Assembly: GCA_037783415.1 (NCBI GenBank)
Contig: JAZGTN010000017.1
Coordinates: 440,501 to 504,500, forward strand
Source: Leptasterias polaris
Taxonomy: Eukaryota > Echinodermata > Asteroidea > Forcipulatida > Asteriidae
Direction of reading: 5' to 3'
Length of the DNA stretch: 64,000 bases
Numbering within the stretch: the stretch's first letter is position 1; each line of letters opens with the position of its first letter. A model generated the notes under the pieces. It was given only the letters and a program-made list of their open reading frames with translations. It did not search any database and was not told where the DNA came from. Shown here in pieces: positions 1 to 11,969 of the stretch. The translations under genes were made by a program, and so were the position numbers.

Positions 1-313
1 TGACTGTCGAAGGAATATGGGTGGACTGAGGTGTGTATTATGTCGTTTGTTTATAAATGCATTCGAGTTGAATCAATATGTAGACTGGATCCTCATGCCT
101 CACCGGTCCATAAAAATAACATTTACATAAACAGGGCACCAGTCTTCTTGCAAGATTGTGCAGTAAATTTGACACTTGCAATGGCCATGGCTGGTAAAGC
201 AATACGCTGTTGTTTGACCGCTTTTGGTTTTGTTTTTTCAATCATTTCTCGCTAAACATATGACTTTTTTATATTTTGTATTTTTTTAAATAATAAAAGC
301 CATTAGTGCTTAC

Positions 314-597
314 CTGATTTACGGCCTTCTACTTGACTGCACGGGAAAATAAGCTGTGTGGACAAACCTAGCGAGGTGTTCTTGGGGCCGAGGATGGGAT
401 GGTCCAAAATACAGATTGTTCGCACCACCTGCCCATTCTTTTTCGTCAGATCAGGGAAGTAGGAGGGGTCGCCGATGACCATTTTAGCGCGTGCCGTCTC
501 CCCCTCTGATACTACTCCGGTCACCTTGCCATCCTCCATGATTACATTGTCAATGGGCTTGTTGAGCATGTAGGTGCCGCCATAGATTGCACTCAAC
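314..597 (-). CDS. GDI: GDI exon 7 (last in window)
   Basis: The exon is 284 nt, between acceptor GTGCAG and donor GTAAGC. It encodes [20 protein letters not shown], a GDI core motif, and continues to QVEGRKS. It ends in phase 1, so at least one more coding exon lies to the left of the window; bases 1-313 look like intron. Confidence 0.94.
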
Positions 598-3500
598 CTG
601 CACATAAATGTCACATCAAGTTGTTATTCTAATTTACTAGTATAATAGGGTGTCAAACGTATTAGGATAAACGTGGCAGTGAGGAGGATTGAGTCACTCC
701 TCATCTATCAAATGTCCCATATAATCAGCCTCTCATGCAGCATCTCCAAATACAAACTCCTACTGCACAGCTTCACGTGCCGATCCCCACTGTGGGCAGG
801 GTTGTGAAGGTTGGTTTCTGGCGCCTGATAACTAGTTTGCCCAAGGCATGTAGAGGTAATCCACCTTGGAGACAGAAACTCTGATTATAAACTCAGGTCC
901 ATGGGGCACACAGCCTTGGATAGCAGCCCGCCTAGGAGAAGGAAAACTTTGAATTCAAATCCCCGGCTTTTGGTAAATAGTCTCACTGCCTTGTGAGTGC
1001 CTTAGGAAAGGCAAAGGTTAGACAGAAAACCTATCACAAATCAGGAATGGAAACCTCCAAGCTATTAGCCAGCGATGCGTCCGGGCGTCTTTTTGGACGC
1101 CCTATTTTATTTTTGGACGCCCCGAAAAACTGTCGTACGCCCTTGAAGACGCCCTGTTTTTTGTACATAATAAAAAAAATTACATCTGAATACCTGAAAT
1201 TGTAAGCAAAACGAACGCAAATCCAAAAATATTACTACCTGCCAGCTGCAGTGAAGGTAACTTTATGCAAGATACAACCAATTTATCTTAAATATACTGA
1301 TCGCCCATTCATTGTTTACCGACAAAGGGATCAAATTTAACATCAGACAGTGGCCCCGAGTGGTGGGAAGGCTTGAACAACCGCAAAGGCTTTAGAAACT
1401 ATAGCGGTGAAACGCCACGCAGTAGACAAGTTTACAAAGTACATGTACATGTACATGTATGTCGACGTAAAAAGCGTTGTGTATGTATGTACATGTCGTG
1501 TACCTACCAGGGTTGTGTGATAGATCGGCAGCACTCGAGACACACGTGTTGTAGATTTGATTTCAAGTCTGAGATAACGGTTATTTCTCTGCATCAGCCA
1601 CACAAAATCCCCCGCAGATTGGCTATCACGCGCTCTAACTCGTAGGTTAAAGACGGAGGTTAATCCACAAGAGGGCGCTATTTCAGGCAATGCAGGTAGA
1701 CTAAAAACCACGAGCACAGACTTGGAACCAAGTCTAGGCACGTCATTCCCGCTCTTTTCTGGCTGCCGTAACCTTTCAGTGCATATTAATTTATGCAGAA
1801 CATCGCACATGCACAGTATATGAGTCAAAACGTGCGTGTCTGCTTGTATGTGTGAACCTCCCACCATGAGTATGGGTAATGCAGGTTTAATAAAGAATGC
1901 TCACTCCTGCATACAGTACTGCTTACATGCTCACCTCACTGTCATATTCCTCCATGGTCAAACTATCCCTCGTAGTGGTACACTGTAAATGTACATGATG
2001 TCCATGTACATTGAAATGTTAACGATTGTTCCGTTCGTATTATAATTTGTGGGCTATGTGTAGAATACCGCAACTCGACTCAAGTAGTGGTGAAAAAGTC
2101 GTGACCCCGCCCAAACTTTAAAAATAATAATAACACAGCGCGAAATACTACGATTCTTAGGGCTGTACGGTGCTGATTTCATTTTCTTTAGCCCAGACCC
2201 AAAGCATACGTCGAGTACACAGTAAATGCAATAATAGTTCTGTGGTACATGCTTGCTGAAAATTTACCCCAAAAATTTGGACGCCGTGTTTTTCAATCCA
2301 GTCAAATTTGGACACCCTATTTTCAAATCCTGGCTAAAAGCTTGGTCAAACCTCAGGTAAGCTTGGGCGTTTATCTAGTGGACTCTATCGTGGACTCTAT
2401 CTAGTGGAAAATGAGTATTGTATTGAATTGGTCATTTCCCTTCCTCTTTTATGTACTGTAATTCGACACCTGATGAAGTCATCATGACGCCACTACAAAC
2501 AGTTATATCTACTAGTAAAGATCTAACTGTGTGTGAAGTTTGAAGGTTGTGTGAGCTTGGGAAGTGTGTCTTTGTTAGCTGAATATCGATGGGGAGAAGA
2601 AGAAGTAAAGACTAAAAATGTAGTGTTTGTATAATTACAAACACTGGGTGTTCAGGTTGTGTGAATGGCAGGTAAGTATTAAAAGTTATATCAAAAAGAT
2701 TTACAAATATGGACATAAAATCCATTTGAGCTTTAAAATGTACAGTGTTCATCTTATTTGAACTTCCGGCTTAAACCTGAAATGAAGGTCAAATGTGGTC
2801 ACACCCTGTGAATTAAGCCTGGGCGACTAGTGAAATTTACTACTCGACTAGTCGCGCCTCATTTTAAAAAAAAAATTTTTTAGTTCCCATGATGCATTGC
2901 GGTATATTGTTTGCCGCAGGCGCAATATAGTAAAATTTACGCTGTAAGGATTGAAGGATTGTGTCACTGATGTCTGATTGAGTTTCGTAAGTAAATATGT
3001 TGGCGTGAATAGTTGTGAGAGACACAATTGGTTCACAAAGCAAGTAGTCGCGACTGCGGCGCGATTAACCGAGTAGTTGAAAAATTGTAGTAGTGACTCG
3101 ACTAAGCAATCAATAGTCGCGACTTCGACACTAGTCGCCCAGGCTTACTGTGTATTGTTTGTTTCGTGTTTACAGCCCTAAAAAAAACATAGTTTACCTG
3201 GCAAATCCCTGAGGCAACTCCCCAAGCCCATACAGTGGGTAGAGATAGGGACTCTTTCCATATCTTTGGACGCAGTCAAAGTACAACTTAAGACGATAAA
3301 TGGTCTCTTCACAAGGCCGCTGCAAGTAGCTGTGTAAATAAACAGAAAAATACAACATCAATCCAGAAAGGTGTAAATCTTTGACTCTGCTCAAAATATC
3401 TCTATTCAAAGAAAAAGTTGATATAAAATCTTACATATACTTGGATGAGAACTTAAGTATCACAACACTCATCTGGCGATTTTTTCCACCAGACACACAA

Positions 3501-6500
3501 GGTTTTGATTAAAAACTTTATAGTTGATTTTAAATATCCATGCTGGATGAACCCGTACACTACAGCAAACTCTGGTAATTTTACAAACAAATATAAACTA
3601 GCAAATCTATATTTTGTTTAATCATGGCCCATCGAGAACTTCAAAAAAATAACAGTCTGTGTCACTGTACAAAATCACAACAAAATCAACTTTGAAGACA
3701 ACTTACTCATCATCCAAATGTAGAGCAATGGCATGGCCAATGACGTCTGTCACGTCTGTCATTCCGAAGATTTTGAACAACGCTTCTGTGGTCATATCTT
3801 TAGAAAACTCCTTCTTTTTGATGGGTTCGTCTGGGTTGTACTCTATGACAAACTTTACGAAATTGCTAAAAGATTTCTTGCTCCACATGCTGACAAGATC
3901 TGAATGAGAATGAAAAACACAAAAATGAAAAGTTAAAAAATTCTCTGAATATAACAAGCGAGGCTTGTAGCCTACGCAAGTTGGCTGACTGGTTTTAAGA
4001 TCAACAGGCCAGATTTTAAATGTTTATTTTGACTTTGTGCATATAAACTGGGAACTTTTGGGGGATGTTTTCCATGTTACAACTGAATATTAGTCCCACA
4101 TAGGGATATCAGAATAGCCAAGGATGTCACCTAAAGCTTTAAACACAGTCCATCATGCAAACCCATGCCTGAGTTTGCGTGAGCGTCGATAATGCTGCAT
4201 AGTGCAGTACGCACTCAATTCCAATGAACACCATGCAATGTCCTGTACCAAACATGCCAGTGCACGCGTACAAAAACAGCAATGTTTGAGAAAATAAAGA
4301 AAAGCTATATCTGATGTTCAAAATTATACAATCATGAGGAATATCTGATGTCGGGATAGCTCAATTAAATAATTTCTGAGTTTGGCCACAAAAACTTGGA
4401 AAGCATCCTTTTCACCCATTAGGTGTGTTTACATTGATTTATTTGGGCCAGTAAATTTAATGGATGGGCATTAAATATGCCCCGGGGCAGTAAGCTTTTA
4501 GGCAGGATCAGTGAAACAGGGTGTGTAACAAAAAAATCAGGGTGTGTGAAACTTGATGTTGAAGACGACGGCGTCCCATTGTCATTGCACCAGCCGCGTA
4601 CCCGGCATTGCGCAAAGGTTTTACAACAAAAACACCACACAGGGTCCATCATGGTGCAAGGAATTTGAACCTGTGATGGCTGAGTGATGATCTATATTTT
4701 GAGTAATTTTACTGTCTTATTTTTTTTTAAGTTTTGTTGATATTTTCATTAATTTTGTTTTTGTATACATTTACAATCCTTGGGAGCTCTGCTTTAAACC
4801 TAAAATAAAGTTTTTAATGTCTCTTGCCATGTATCAGTAATGTTACAAGTTGCTGATAGTATAGTTGCGATATTCACAACCCTCCACCTCCAGGATGGAG
4901 GGTTACGAATATTGCAACTACTGACAGTGATAATTTGATTGTACAGGTCTTATATAATGAAAATTTAGGAAGATTAATGAGGTGGTTCCTCTGATGACAT
5001 GAAGGGACAATGGGACAATGAGTGAAATTTTTCTGAGTAATATTTTTCATTTAAATAATATTTTTCATTCACCAAATGAAAAATATTGCTAAGAAACAAT
5101 TTAAAAAGTAAACAGAAAACAAGGTTCAGATTTCAAAGAGATATAAAAAATACATTTTTAATTGGTGTTCAAATAAAAAAGTTAAATATTTTAGTTTTTA
5201 TCAGTCTGATTTTTATTGCTAAAAACAAATTTGTTTACTAATAAATTGATATGGGATTTGAGGCATTGCATGGTGAGGTATCAATATATATTTGGTTTGC
5301 GGTAACACCATGTGTATATCTACTTGCTAGGTAGATTTTGTTCTTTAAGAACTTGTCTTGCTTTTTATTCTACAGCCGCGGAGTAGAATATTCGGAATTC
5401 GGGAGACTTCTCAGTTCTGAAAAGAACTGTCCTGCTTATTAACTACTACCTGGGCGGGAGGTAGGAAATCGGGCAGGACTACTACTTTCGCTTTGTGGAT
5501 CGGGGGGACTTCTCGTTAATAACTACACTGCCGCGGAGCGAGTTCTTATTAGGTCTCATGTTGTTGTTTCTTGGACGACATTGTCGTAGCTGAGGCTGTT
5601 GTACGGGGTCACACGAATAGTGTGGAACTTCCGTTCAACAGGCGCCGGGCAAAGGGGATCAATGCGAGATCAGACTCAAGTGTAAACGCGTCAGCGATCA
5701 ATTTGATCGCCCTTGCAGGATCTAATCCTCCCTCGATCACCCTTGCCGGATCAAGTGTAAACGTGGCGTCAGTAGCCATACTAGTTTTTGCATGATCCAA
5801 TTAAATCCACTGTTTGGAAAAGGAATTACATGGAGATCAGGTGTGAGCTGTCAGACGAAAAGGATGTTCCATTCTAGCCTCTTTCTTTAAAGGCACCTGG
5901 AAATAGATTTTTTTTTTTTTTTATATAAGAGTATATGTATATTAACAATAAAACAATTTTTTGAGTAATTGTTTGTCAGTATTTATATGTTAAAAAAATA
6001 GATAAAGTTGTTTGGGGGCGACTCCGCCCATCCCTTTTTGTGACGTCAATCGAGGAAGACTTCGCCTCGATTGAACATCGACCCCACTCGAACTTGCCTG
6101 CATTTACGTTGTATATACACGTGCAAGTAGTGAGATTGTACGTTTCGTTTGGTTATCCAAAAGGGGGGTTTTTCTTGCATTTTTCCAGCGAAAATTGCTG
6201 CTGGATGCAGCAAAACGACTAAAGATGGGGTCAGCCAGCATTTTTTTCCTGCAGATCCCAAATATAGGCAGTTACGGGCATCGAAAGTTAGGCTAACGAG
6301 GGCAAAGTGGTCCGGTCCGACGTCGTTTTCAGCGCTATGCAGCGAACACTTGGATAGCCCGGGGATTTTTTCGTTGGTAGTAGTGTGCAAGGGAAGTTGC
6401 AGTGAAGCTTAGGTTACCAGCGAAATGTTTCTGGTGGAAAAACAATACCTCGTATTATCCGTGTTCTCGTTATGACCATGCTCGTATCTTCCGTTTTTAA

Positions 6501-9500
6501 GACATAGAAACGCGCATGGGACAGTTCGGGACCGGTGAAAAACCTCGTATAAACTGGCGTCTCGTATTAGTCGACTGTACACTGTCCTAGGATTGCATTG
6601 GGTGGTGACGTCCGAATACGAAAACGCATCATACTGATCAGGTACCCAGACGTAATGTACGGGGCCAGACTACACATTTTCTCCTGCCTCGATTGACGTC
6701 ACGAACAGCGCCATGTAAAGGGGGGCCTATTTTTTAATTTGTAATTAAAAGAAAAATACAATTTTTTAACCTAAGCAAATTGTTTATTCACATTCCACTC
6801 ATAAAAATGTATATATTAATGACAAAAGCTTTATTTTGAAAAAATACCACTGCCAGGTGCCTTTAATTGAGCTTTCCTGTAATGGTATGCAACCATGAAG
6901 GGTTAATCCGCTGAGATTAGTAGCTTCTAACAGATAAGATTTAAATTATGGAGCCATGAAAATTTCTCGGCCTGAATTGGCCGAAACTGAACCTCATATC
7001 CAGGGCGTCACGGTCATATTCTACGAAAGTGATAGGCATCCAGGGTTAGGGTTGACTACGTATAGATAGTTCCCAGTAGACGCCATCTTTACGGGCAAAT
7101 CGCATTTTGGCTTGCAGGCACGTCAAGCGCTCTAATTATTAACGCAGCCGCGTCGTTTACTAACCAATCATGCAATGAGTTTTGTGAAATGTGCGCGTGC
7201 TGCACGCCGTTCTCACGCGTAACGCATGACTGTGTGTTCCAAATTGCCCGTAAAGATGGCCGATTTACGTCATACTGCAACCTATCTATTGTTCAGATGT
7301 CTTCAACACATGATATTATATTGCAAGTAATGGCATACACATACTATCTGAATAACATTGAATCATCAGTCAATAGAGGAGTTGTTGTGTTAAGTTAAAA
7401 TGTACTCTCCACAATACCATAAAAGTGCAGGCTCGTTCTCTGTCAAATCACAAAAACTTTTAAAAATCAGGTCAACAACAACATTGAAAATGACAACTCG
7501 GTCGGACAAAATGTTAATGACGCTTTTAGAAATCCTTACCGGTTCTCAAGGCTTCGCTTTCACATGCTGGGATCTTGTGGATTTTCTTTTTGTAGTAGAC
7601 ATAACTGCCTTCAACACTCTTGAATTCTAGGTATCTAGTCACCCCAGACAAAATCAGTATTTTCACCAACTCACCTGCCAAAAGGGAAAACAAAAATAAA
7701 AAATACTCAAATCTCGAGGAGACAAATTTGACCCTTTTCAAAAAAATCCAGACAAAAAGATAACATAGAGATGTTGGCTTTTCTAAATTCCCCAGGTTTA
7801 CATCTTTAAAATGATGTGTATTTTACATGTACCTGCAGACAGGCATCTACGGTGATACACTTCAGTCAACCCGTACGAAGAGCTAAAACAGAATCTGGAA
7901 AACATGCCTTTTGAAATCCATTTCATGGGGTTATTGTGCAAACCCCCAAGTCCAGACCTTTGTCCTGTTCTTATACAAATATGGCGGACAAGAAAGTCTC
8001 AAAGGAAGGTACAGGTGTACCTCTGAGCGTTCCGAGATTCCAGCATACCATGACAGATTTTCAGCCAAGTCTCACGCTCGAGGTTCTGCAAATCGTGAAT
8101 CACCTCAGAGTACATCTGAGAGTATTATAGTTAAAAATGTTTGGGACCCCACGCTGTAAAGGGCCTCACACGCATCACACTAATCCCCATCCTCCTCCCC
8201 CCAGCATGTGTGTGTACATACCATTGGCCATGATAAGCTTGGGAATGAGATCCACATTCCAGTCTTGTGCCTTTCCGCACATCCCGTCCACGTACTCGTC
8301 GCTCTTTCCAAATCTTTTGAAGAACTGAAAGCACACAAAAAAAATTACAAATTGTTAAAACTAAACAAACTAAACCAAATAAAAACTCAACATTGTTAAC
8401 TGGTTACTTACATGTACTTCTTTGGAATTTCATAGACCATTTACATGTATACAGTGACATTAACCCTCCTACTGATACACCATTCAAAACCATTCAAAAT
8501 TCACTAACGTTTACAACCCAATTGTTTTTGTACACACATGGCAGTACCATTTGACCTGTATTGATGATAAGCTGTGTCACCATTCACAACCATTCAAATG
8601 GTTTATGGGTGGTGGACACACTGCACTGTGGTATGCCCCCAAGGCTAAATGGTTTTGAATGGTGAATGTACTGCACAGTGTTTATCAGTTCAGAGGAAAA
8701 CACTGGCACTGTGTTTACAAAAACATTGTAACCCTAATTGAATTCAGCTGACCTGCCATTCAAAACAATGCACTCAAAATCACCACTCCAAGGGCAAACC
8801 ATTCCACCACTTGAATTTGAAAGTATCCATACTGGGCTATAGATAAGCTGACATACCATTTGAAACCATTCAGGGGGTCTACTCTATACACAGTTAGCTC
8901 AATACTCAAAACCATTCGACCAAATGGTTTTGAATGGTCAGTCAACTCAATAACAAATTGTGTTGGCAGTAGGAGGGTTAATAAAGGGGCATCCTAGAAT
9001 AATTACCAATGACAATCTCCACGTCAAAAATGTAATGAAATTCATCAGAGTCACTTCTCTTGATGTTATTTATTGCATACATTTTTAATAAGTTTTGCCA
9101 GTGGGATGTGTTTTAGAAGATTTGGACAGAAAAGAAGCACAATACGACTGCATGCTACCTTATCACTCATTGAGTCATTATAACCAAAATCAGTAATTAT
9201 AAACTTACAAAACCAGCTGTGTGTGTTTTGGGACTTTTTTTGTCACCAAACAGGAAGAAAATGGGAATTTTTATTAATGAGAGACATGAGGCAAATAATC
9301 TACTTCAACATACTTCAGAGAGCGGTGTAATGGAAGCACTTGCTCCACCATAGTGATCATTTCTGTCCATATGAAGCACTTTCTTTCCATTCACGGACAG
9401 AAGTCCACTCAGTACACATTCCTACCAAGAAAAGAAATACAAACATTAATACTTTAAATACAACGTATATTGGAGGTGTTGACGGCGTGTTGACGGCGTG

Positions 9501-10192
9501 TTGACGGTACCGTTCGTGTTGACGGTGAGTTGACGGTATTTAGTAGGACCCCCTGGTTGTGGTTTACAATGAGTAAGTAACCACACGGATTGATAACCAC
9601 TGCCAGCACAGCACAGCACAGCACTGCAGCAGTACAACTGTCTGACTGTTGCGCTGGTTATCGTGAAACAGCGTTGCACGTGTAGCAGAGTTTGGTCTCG
9701 CCAACATGCAAGCCGTATGCTGATGTGGTGTAATCAATGGTATTCTGTGTGCAACACTGGTTCACAATGTTTTTAATTTGTCCATGAATCATTCGGACAT
9801 TGAAAGGAAAAGGAGTAAAGTATTCAATATTTTTTTCAAATGAAAACACTTTCATTATTCAATCAGCACTGAAGTGATGACATGTCCATGATGGGTCGAG
9901 TATGCAGGAGTAATGTGAATATTCGCAGGGAGAATTTAATTGTTGGTGAATTCCCTTTATTATGAGGCTTGTTGAGTACGTGGAACAATACGTAAAGTAC
10001 GTCGTCTCTCTCATCCCACTGTCTTAGCGCTTGATGGCAGTCTGGAATTCAACTGCTGAGTGAGTGACTGTGTTTGCATGTTTTAATTTTTTAATTACCG
10101 AGGTTTTATTTAAGTAAATAAATTTTAAAAAAACCCATTAAGGTTACCTTAAGTCCAGTTCCCAACACGATAACATCGTAATCTTCATTCAT
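314..10192 (-). CDS. GDI: Rab GDP-dissociation inhibitor (GDI), 5' seven exons, 3' end off window
   Basis: GDI extracts GDP-bound, prenylated Rab GTPases from membranes and recycles them through the cytosol. Seven exons join in phase: 10148-10192, 9314-9421, 8222-8324, 7540-7674, 3707-3899, 3198-3329 and 314-597, giving exactly 1000 nt (333 complete codons) of a family usually near 445 residues. The missing C-terminal quarter must lie left of base 1. Family landmarks seen in order are [14 protein letters not shown] (FAD-like fold start), [73 protein letters not shown] (the Rab-binding and mobile effector region) and [14 protein letters not shown]. The ATG at 10192 is the first in frame and matches the canonical family start. 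The middle of the protein (exon 5) is divergent. Whether it corresponds to vertebrate GDI1 or GDI2 cannot be told; invertebrates usually have one gene. Confidence 0.95.
1057..2345. mobile_element. Non-autonomous inverted-repeat element in GDI intron 6
   Basis: The left end CCAAGCTATTAGCCAG and the right end (reverse complement CCAAGCTTTTAGCCAG) form imperfect terminal inverted repeats. Both ends lead into the same subterminal motif built from GGACGCCCTATTTT. No transposase frame is credible inside; a long minus-strand frame at 1343-1867 looks random. The superfamily and target duplication are not evident. Confidence 0.5.
1441..1460. repeat. ACATGT microsatellite
   Basis: ACATGT is repeated about three times (acatgtacatgtacatgt), inside the inverted-repeat element of GDI intron 6. 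Confidence 0.7.
2459..2665 (+). repeat. CRE-like dispersed repeat, copy 1
   Basis: The copy begins TAATTCGACACCTGATGA, has a decayed core (GATGAAGTCATCATGACGCC) and ends with the shared tail AACACTGGGTGTTCAGG. It matches the better preserved copies at 22674, 23770, 24855 and 25194. Confidence 0.6.
2814..3147. mobile_element. MITE with perfect 19-bp terminal inverted repeats
   Basis: TAAGCCTGGGCGACTAGTG at 2814-2832 is exactly reverse-complemented at 3129-3147, about 50 bp from GDI exon 6. The ends carry TA, which could be a TA target duplication with a 17-bp inverted repeat (Tc1/mariner style). Left flank TTAA and right flank TTAC would also fit an old TTAA duplication. The element is 334 bp with no coding potential; internal CGACTAGTCG and GTCGCGAC palindromes make it fold on itself. 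Confidence 0.75.
3198..3329 (-). CDS. GDI: GDI exon 6
   Basis: The exon is 132 nt, between acceptor TTACACAG and donor GTAAAC. It encodes [20 protein letters not shown] and then [20 protein letters not shown], one of the most conserved GDI stretches. The last Arg codon is split AG|G with exon 7. Confidence 0.94.
3707..3899 (-). CDS. GDI: GDI exon 5 (divergent central region)
   Basis: The exon is 193 nt, enters in phase 1 after ATTCAG and exits in phase 2 before GTAAGT. It covers the segment where other GDIs have the F.KRRFRKFL and DVIDFTGHALAL motifs. Here the segment reads [17 protein letters not shown], then [17 protein letters not shown]. Spacing and the GHA.AL core are kept, but the identity is visibly lower than in the flanking exons. 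Confidence 0.88.
4864..4921. repeat. Imperfect hairpin (about 26-bp arms)
   Basis: GTTGCGATATTC.CAACCCTCCA is followed after a short loop by TGGAGGGTT.CGAATATTGCAAC. It lies in GDI intron 4. It may be a very short MITE; no target duplication is clear. Confidence 0.6.
5262..5560 (+). repeat. Dispersed repeat, copy A (also at 16985-17475)
   Basis: The segments GGGATTTGAGGCATTGCATG and CTACTTGCTAGGTAGATTTT recur in the same order at 16990 and 17402, together with GCCGCGGAGTAGA. This copy lacks the hAT insertion present in the other copy and so serves as its empty site. Confidence 0.6.
5891..6862. mobile_element. TTAA-flanked non-autonomous transposon carrying a THAP remnant
   Basis: TTAA (5887-5890) then AGGCACCTGG opens the element; CCAGGTGCCT then TTAA (6863-6866) closes it. 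TTAA duplication is typical of piggyBac-like and Kolobok families. The element is 972 bp and lies in GDI intron 4. Subterminal inverted repeats TGACGTCAATCGAGG / CCTCGATTGACGTCA at about 6050 and 6690 enclose a THAP-like coding fragment. Kolobok transposases carry THAP domains, so a Kolobok derivative is the best guess. Confidence 0.7.
6185..6370 (+). pseudogene. Degenerate THAP zinc-finger domain
   Basis: In frame with an open stretch 6149-6412, the translation contains [20 protein letters not shown], then [12 protein letters not shown] and [14 protein letters not shown]. This is the THAP C2CH pattern: second Cys, G.S.H.FP, late Trp, and a terminal C.xH. The first zinc Cys appears replaced by Ile (KIAAGC where CAAGC is expected) and the invariant mid-domain Trp is missing, so it probably no longer folds. 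It sits inside the TTAA-flanked element and is read as a leftover of a transposase DNA-binding domain, not a host gene. Confidence 0.6.
7540..7674 (-). CDS. GDI: GDI exon 4
   Basis: The exon is 135 nt, entering in phase 1 after GGCAG and leaving in phase 1 before GTAAGG. It encodes [20 protein letters not shown] and then [20 protein letters not shown], matching the conserved block before the central alpha domain. Confidence 0.92.
8222..8324 (-). CDS. GDI: GDI exon 3
   Basis: The exon starts after acceptor TTTCAG and ends in phase 1 before GTATGT. It encodes [20 protein letters not shown] and then [14 protein letters not shown]. The DWNVDLIPK motif is a GDI/REP signature. Confidence 0.93.
8464..8977. 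mobile_element. piggyBac-type MITE in GDI intron 2
   Basis: TTAA (8460-8463) + CCCTCCTACTG at the left and CAGTAGGAGGG + TTAA (8978-8981) at the right give perfect inverted repeats and a perfect TTAA target duplication; CCC ends are typical of piggyBac. The 514-bp interior has no coding frame and is filled with variants of ACCATTCAAAACCATTC in both orientations. Confidence 0.8.
9314..9421 (-). CDS. GDI: GDI exon 2
   Basis: The exon has 108 nt (36 codons) between acceptor TAG and donor GTATGT. It encodes [20 protein letters not shown] followed by [16 protein letters not shown], the strongly conserved GDI/REP N-terminal block. Both boundaries fall between codons. Confidence 0.93.
9474..9540 (+). 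repeat. Short tandem repeat GTGTTGACGGC
   Basis: An 11-bp motif GTGTTGACGGC and variants is repeated about five times just 3' of the exon 2 acceptor region, in GDI intron 1. Confidence 0.7.
10148..10192 (-). CDS. GDI: GDI exon 1 (start codon exon)
   Basis: This exon encodes 15 residues, [15 protein letters not shown], ending on a codon boundary before donor GTAACC. The GxG of the dinucleotide-binding-like fold is present. The last residue is Lys where most GDIs have Thr before the Glu-Cys of exon 2. The frame is open upstream to 10315 but contains no other ATG, so the upstream part is read as 5' UTR. Confidence 0.93.
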
Positions 10193-11969
10193 TGTTACTC
10201 TTGATGTCTGTAAATCCTTTTTAACCGAAGATTTCGACACAATGTGTGCGTCAAATTGAGTTGACCTTTCAGGCGCTGCCCACTTCCTCGATAGAGAATC
10301 CAAGATGGCGTCCACGAATCACTGCGCATAAATATTTGGCAACAAAAATAGTTCCCATTTAATGATTGATTTTATATTAAATTTCAGTCCAGGACATAAA
10401 CAAAACGTGTTTACCACTTGTGAGCAAGTGAGTAAGTTCACAAAAAAGTATTTCATCTCAAACGAGGATTGTATTAAAATACGCGGAGTAATATATTGAA
10501 CGATTGAGCGAAGTTCCAAAAAATATTTATTCGTGCTACTACGCACACGAGGAATGTAATAGTATACGCGGAGTGATATATTGAATGATATTAATGAGCA
10601 AAACGTTACTTCATCATCATGCAGGTGTCCGTCAGCAGAATACGGAGTCCTTGATGAGCTATCGAAAGGATTTATGGGATGCCGACTGTGGGGTGGGGCA
10701 TTGTGTGAAATAAAGCTAATTAGCTTTATTTAACAACCTTGCTCACTCAATTGGTAAGACACTTCGTATGTAATTATGTTAACATCAAAAATATATTATG
10801 ATGACAGGATACATTGAAGGTCAACCAACTTTCCTTCAAATGTTTTGGAATTGGACCTTATTATGCATAAAAAATGATGTCATTTTGTGTAGGGCGCCCT
10901 CGGTCGGCCGGTTAGAGGCAAAAAGGGTTGCTCGTAATCTGTGCACCGTGGGCGCCTATTGATGTGCGTTTTCCAACCGTTTCATCATTTTGCCGTCAAT
11001 GATGCAAATGGTCACGTCAGGACAGGTTCAGGGAATTTGTGGCAGCCACGCTAGACTACTTTACGTTGCAATACACATCGGTGTGAGGGTAAACAAATTA
11101 TTCTTTTGTATCCCCGATGCAAAACAATAATACAAAACGAACAAATTTCAGCAATAACCAAAATCATCATTTGGTTCACATAAAGTTGATTTTATTTATG
11201 AATCCAAATTGAATAGAATACGAGGTTTAATTTGTTTCTATTAGGGGCTAGATGTGCCCATTCAATCGCTCACTGGCTGTATTGTTTTATTTTGACTCTA
11301 TTCTTATTCTTGTTCTTTATTGGGCCTTTATACACAAACAGTTACTAATTAATAAGGTCAAGTGAACAAAACAAACAAATAAATAAAAAATAAAAAATAG
11401 TGTGACCGGGGTTAAATATAACTATAACGACTATTCTTTCTTCTGAAGATTTATTCTCTTTAATCACATATTATCTGTCGGAGAAATAACATATATAAGT
11501 CAAAAGACGTGTCTTTCTCCCGACATCATAGAGTAGAATAAAATACTATTGAGTAATTAATAATATTGTAATAAACGTTAAAATATCTATGTCTACGAGT
11601 TATTCCAAGAGTAAGGCATAACTAACAATATTCATAAATGACTACGGGGCGGGTTTCTCTCGGCCCCGGGATTCAACACATTTCAGAGCAAGACACATCG
11701 CTAGAAAAGGTCTAATAATGCCAAAAACGAATATCAACTATGGCCATCAATAACAATTGTAGTTGGATGGCAAAATTAATAGTACAAATAAAGTAAAATA
11801 AATTGTCTCCTTTATGGCGTCCGCCATCTTGGAAACACATAATATCGATTTAATGAAAAACCTTGCAAACTTGTACAAAATATATTACAAAAATTACTAA
11901 TAAGCTCGACTTTCTCTTTCTAATAATCCAAACTAATAGATAATAAATAATTTATAAAGAGAAGGTTGA
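10193..11969. other. GDI 5' flank, no other gene seen
   Basis: This holds the GDI 5' UTR/promoter side. AAGATGGCGTCC at 10302-10313 resembles a YY1 site, which is often found near start sites, but no TATA box or defined start site can be assigned. A pair of 78-bp-spaced similar segments (ATACGCGGAGTAATATATTG at about 10480 and a variant at about 10555) is a local duplication. The rest is AT-rich with no supported coding region. Confidence 0.4.

Noticed and set aside
1343..1867. 174-codon minus-strand open frame
   Set aside because: No domain, no splice context, begins inside a non-autonomous element and includes translation of an ACATGT microsatellite.
5571..5800. Overlapping small frames on both strands
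   Set aside because: No domain; the region is a GC-richer repeat segment containing repeated GATC...GGATC stretches.
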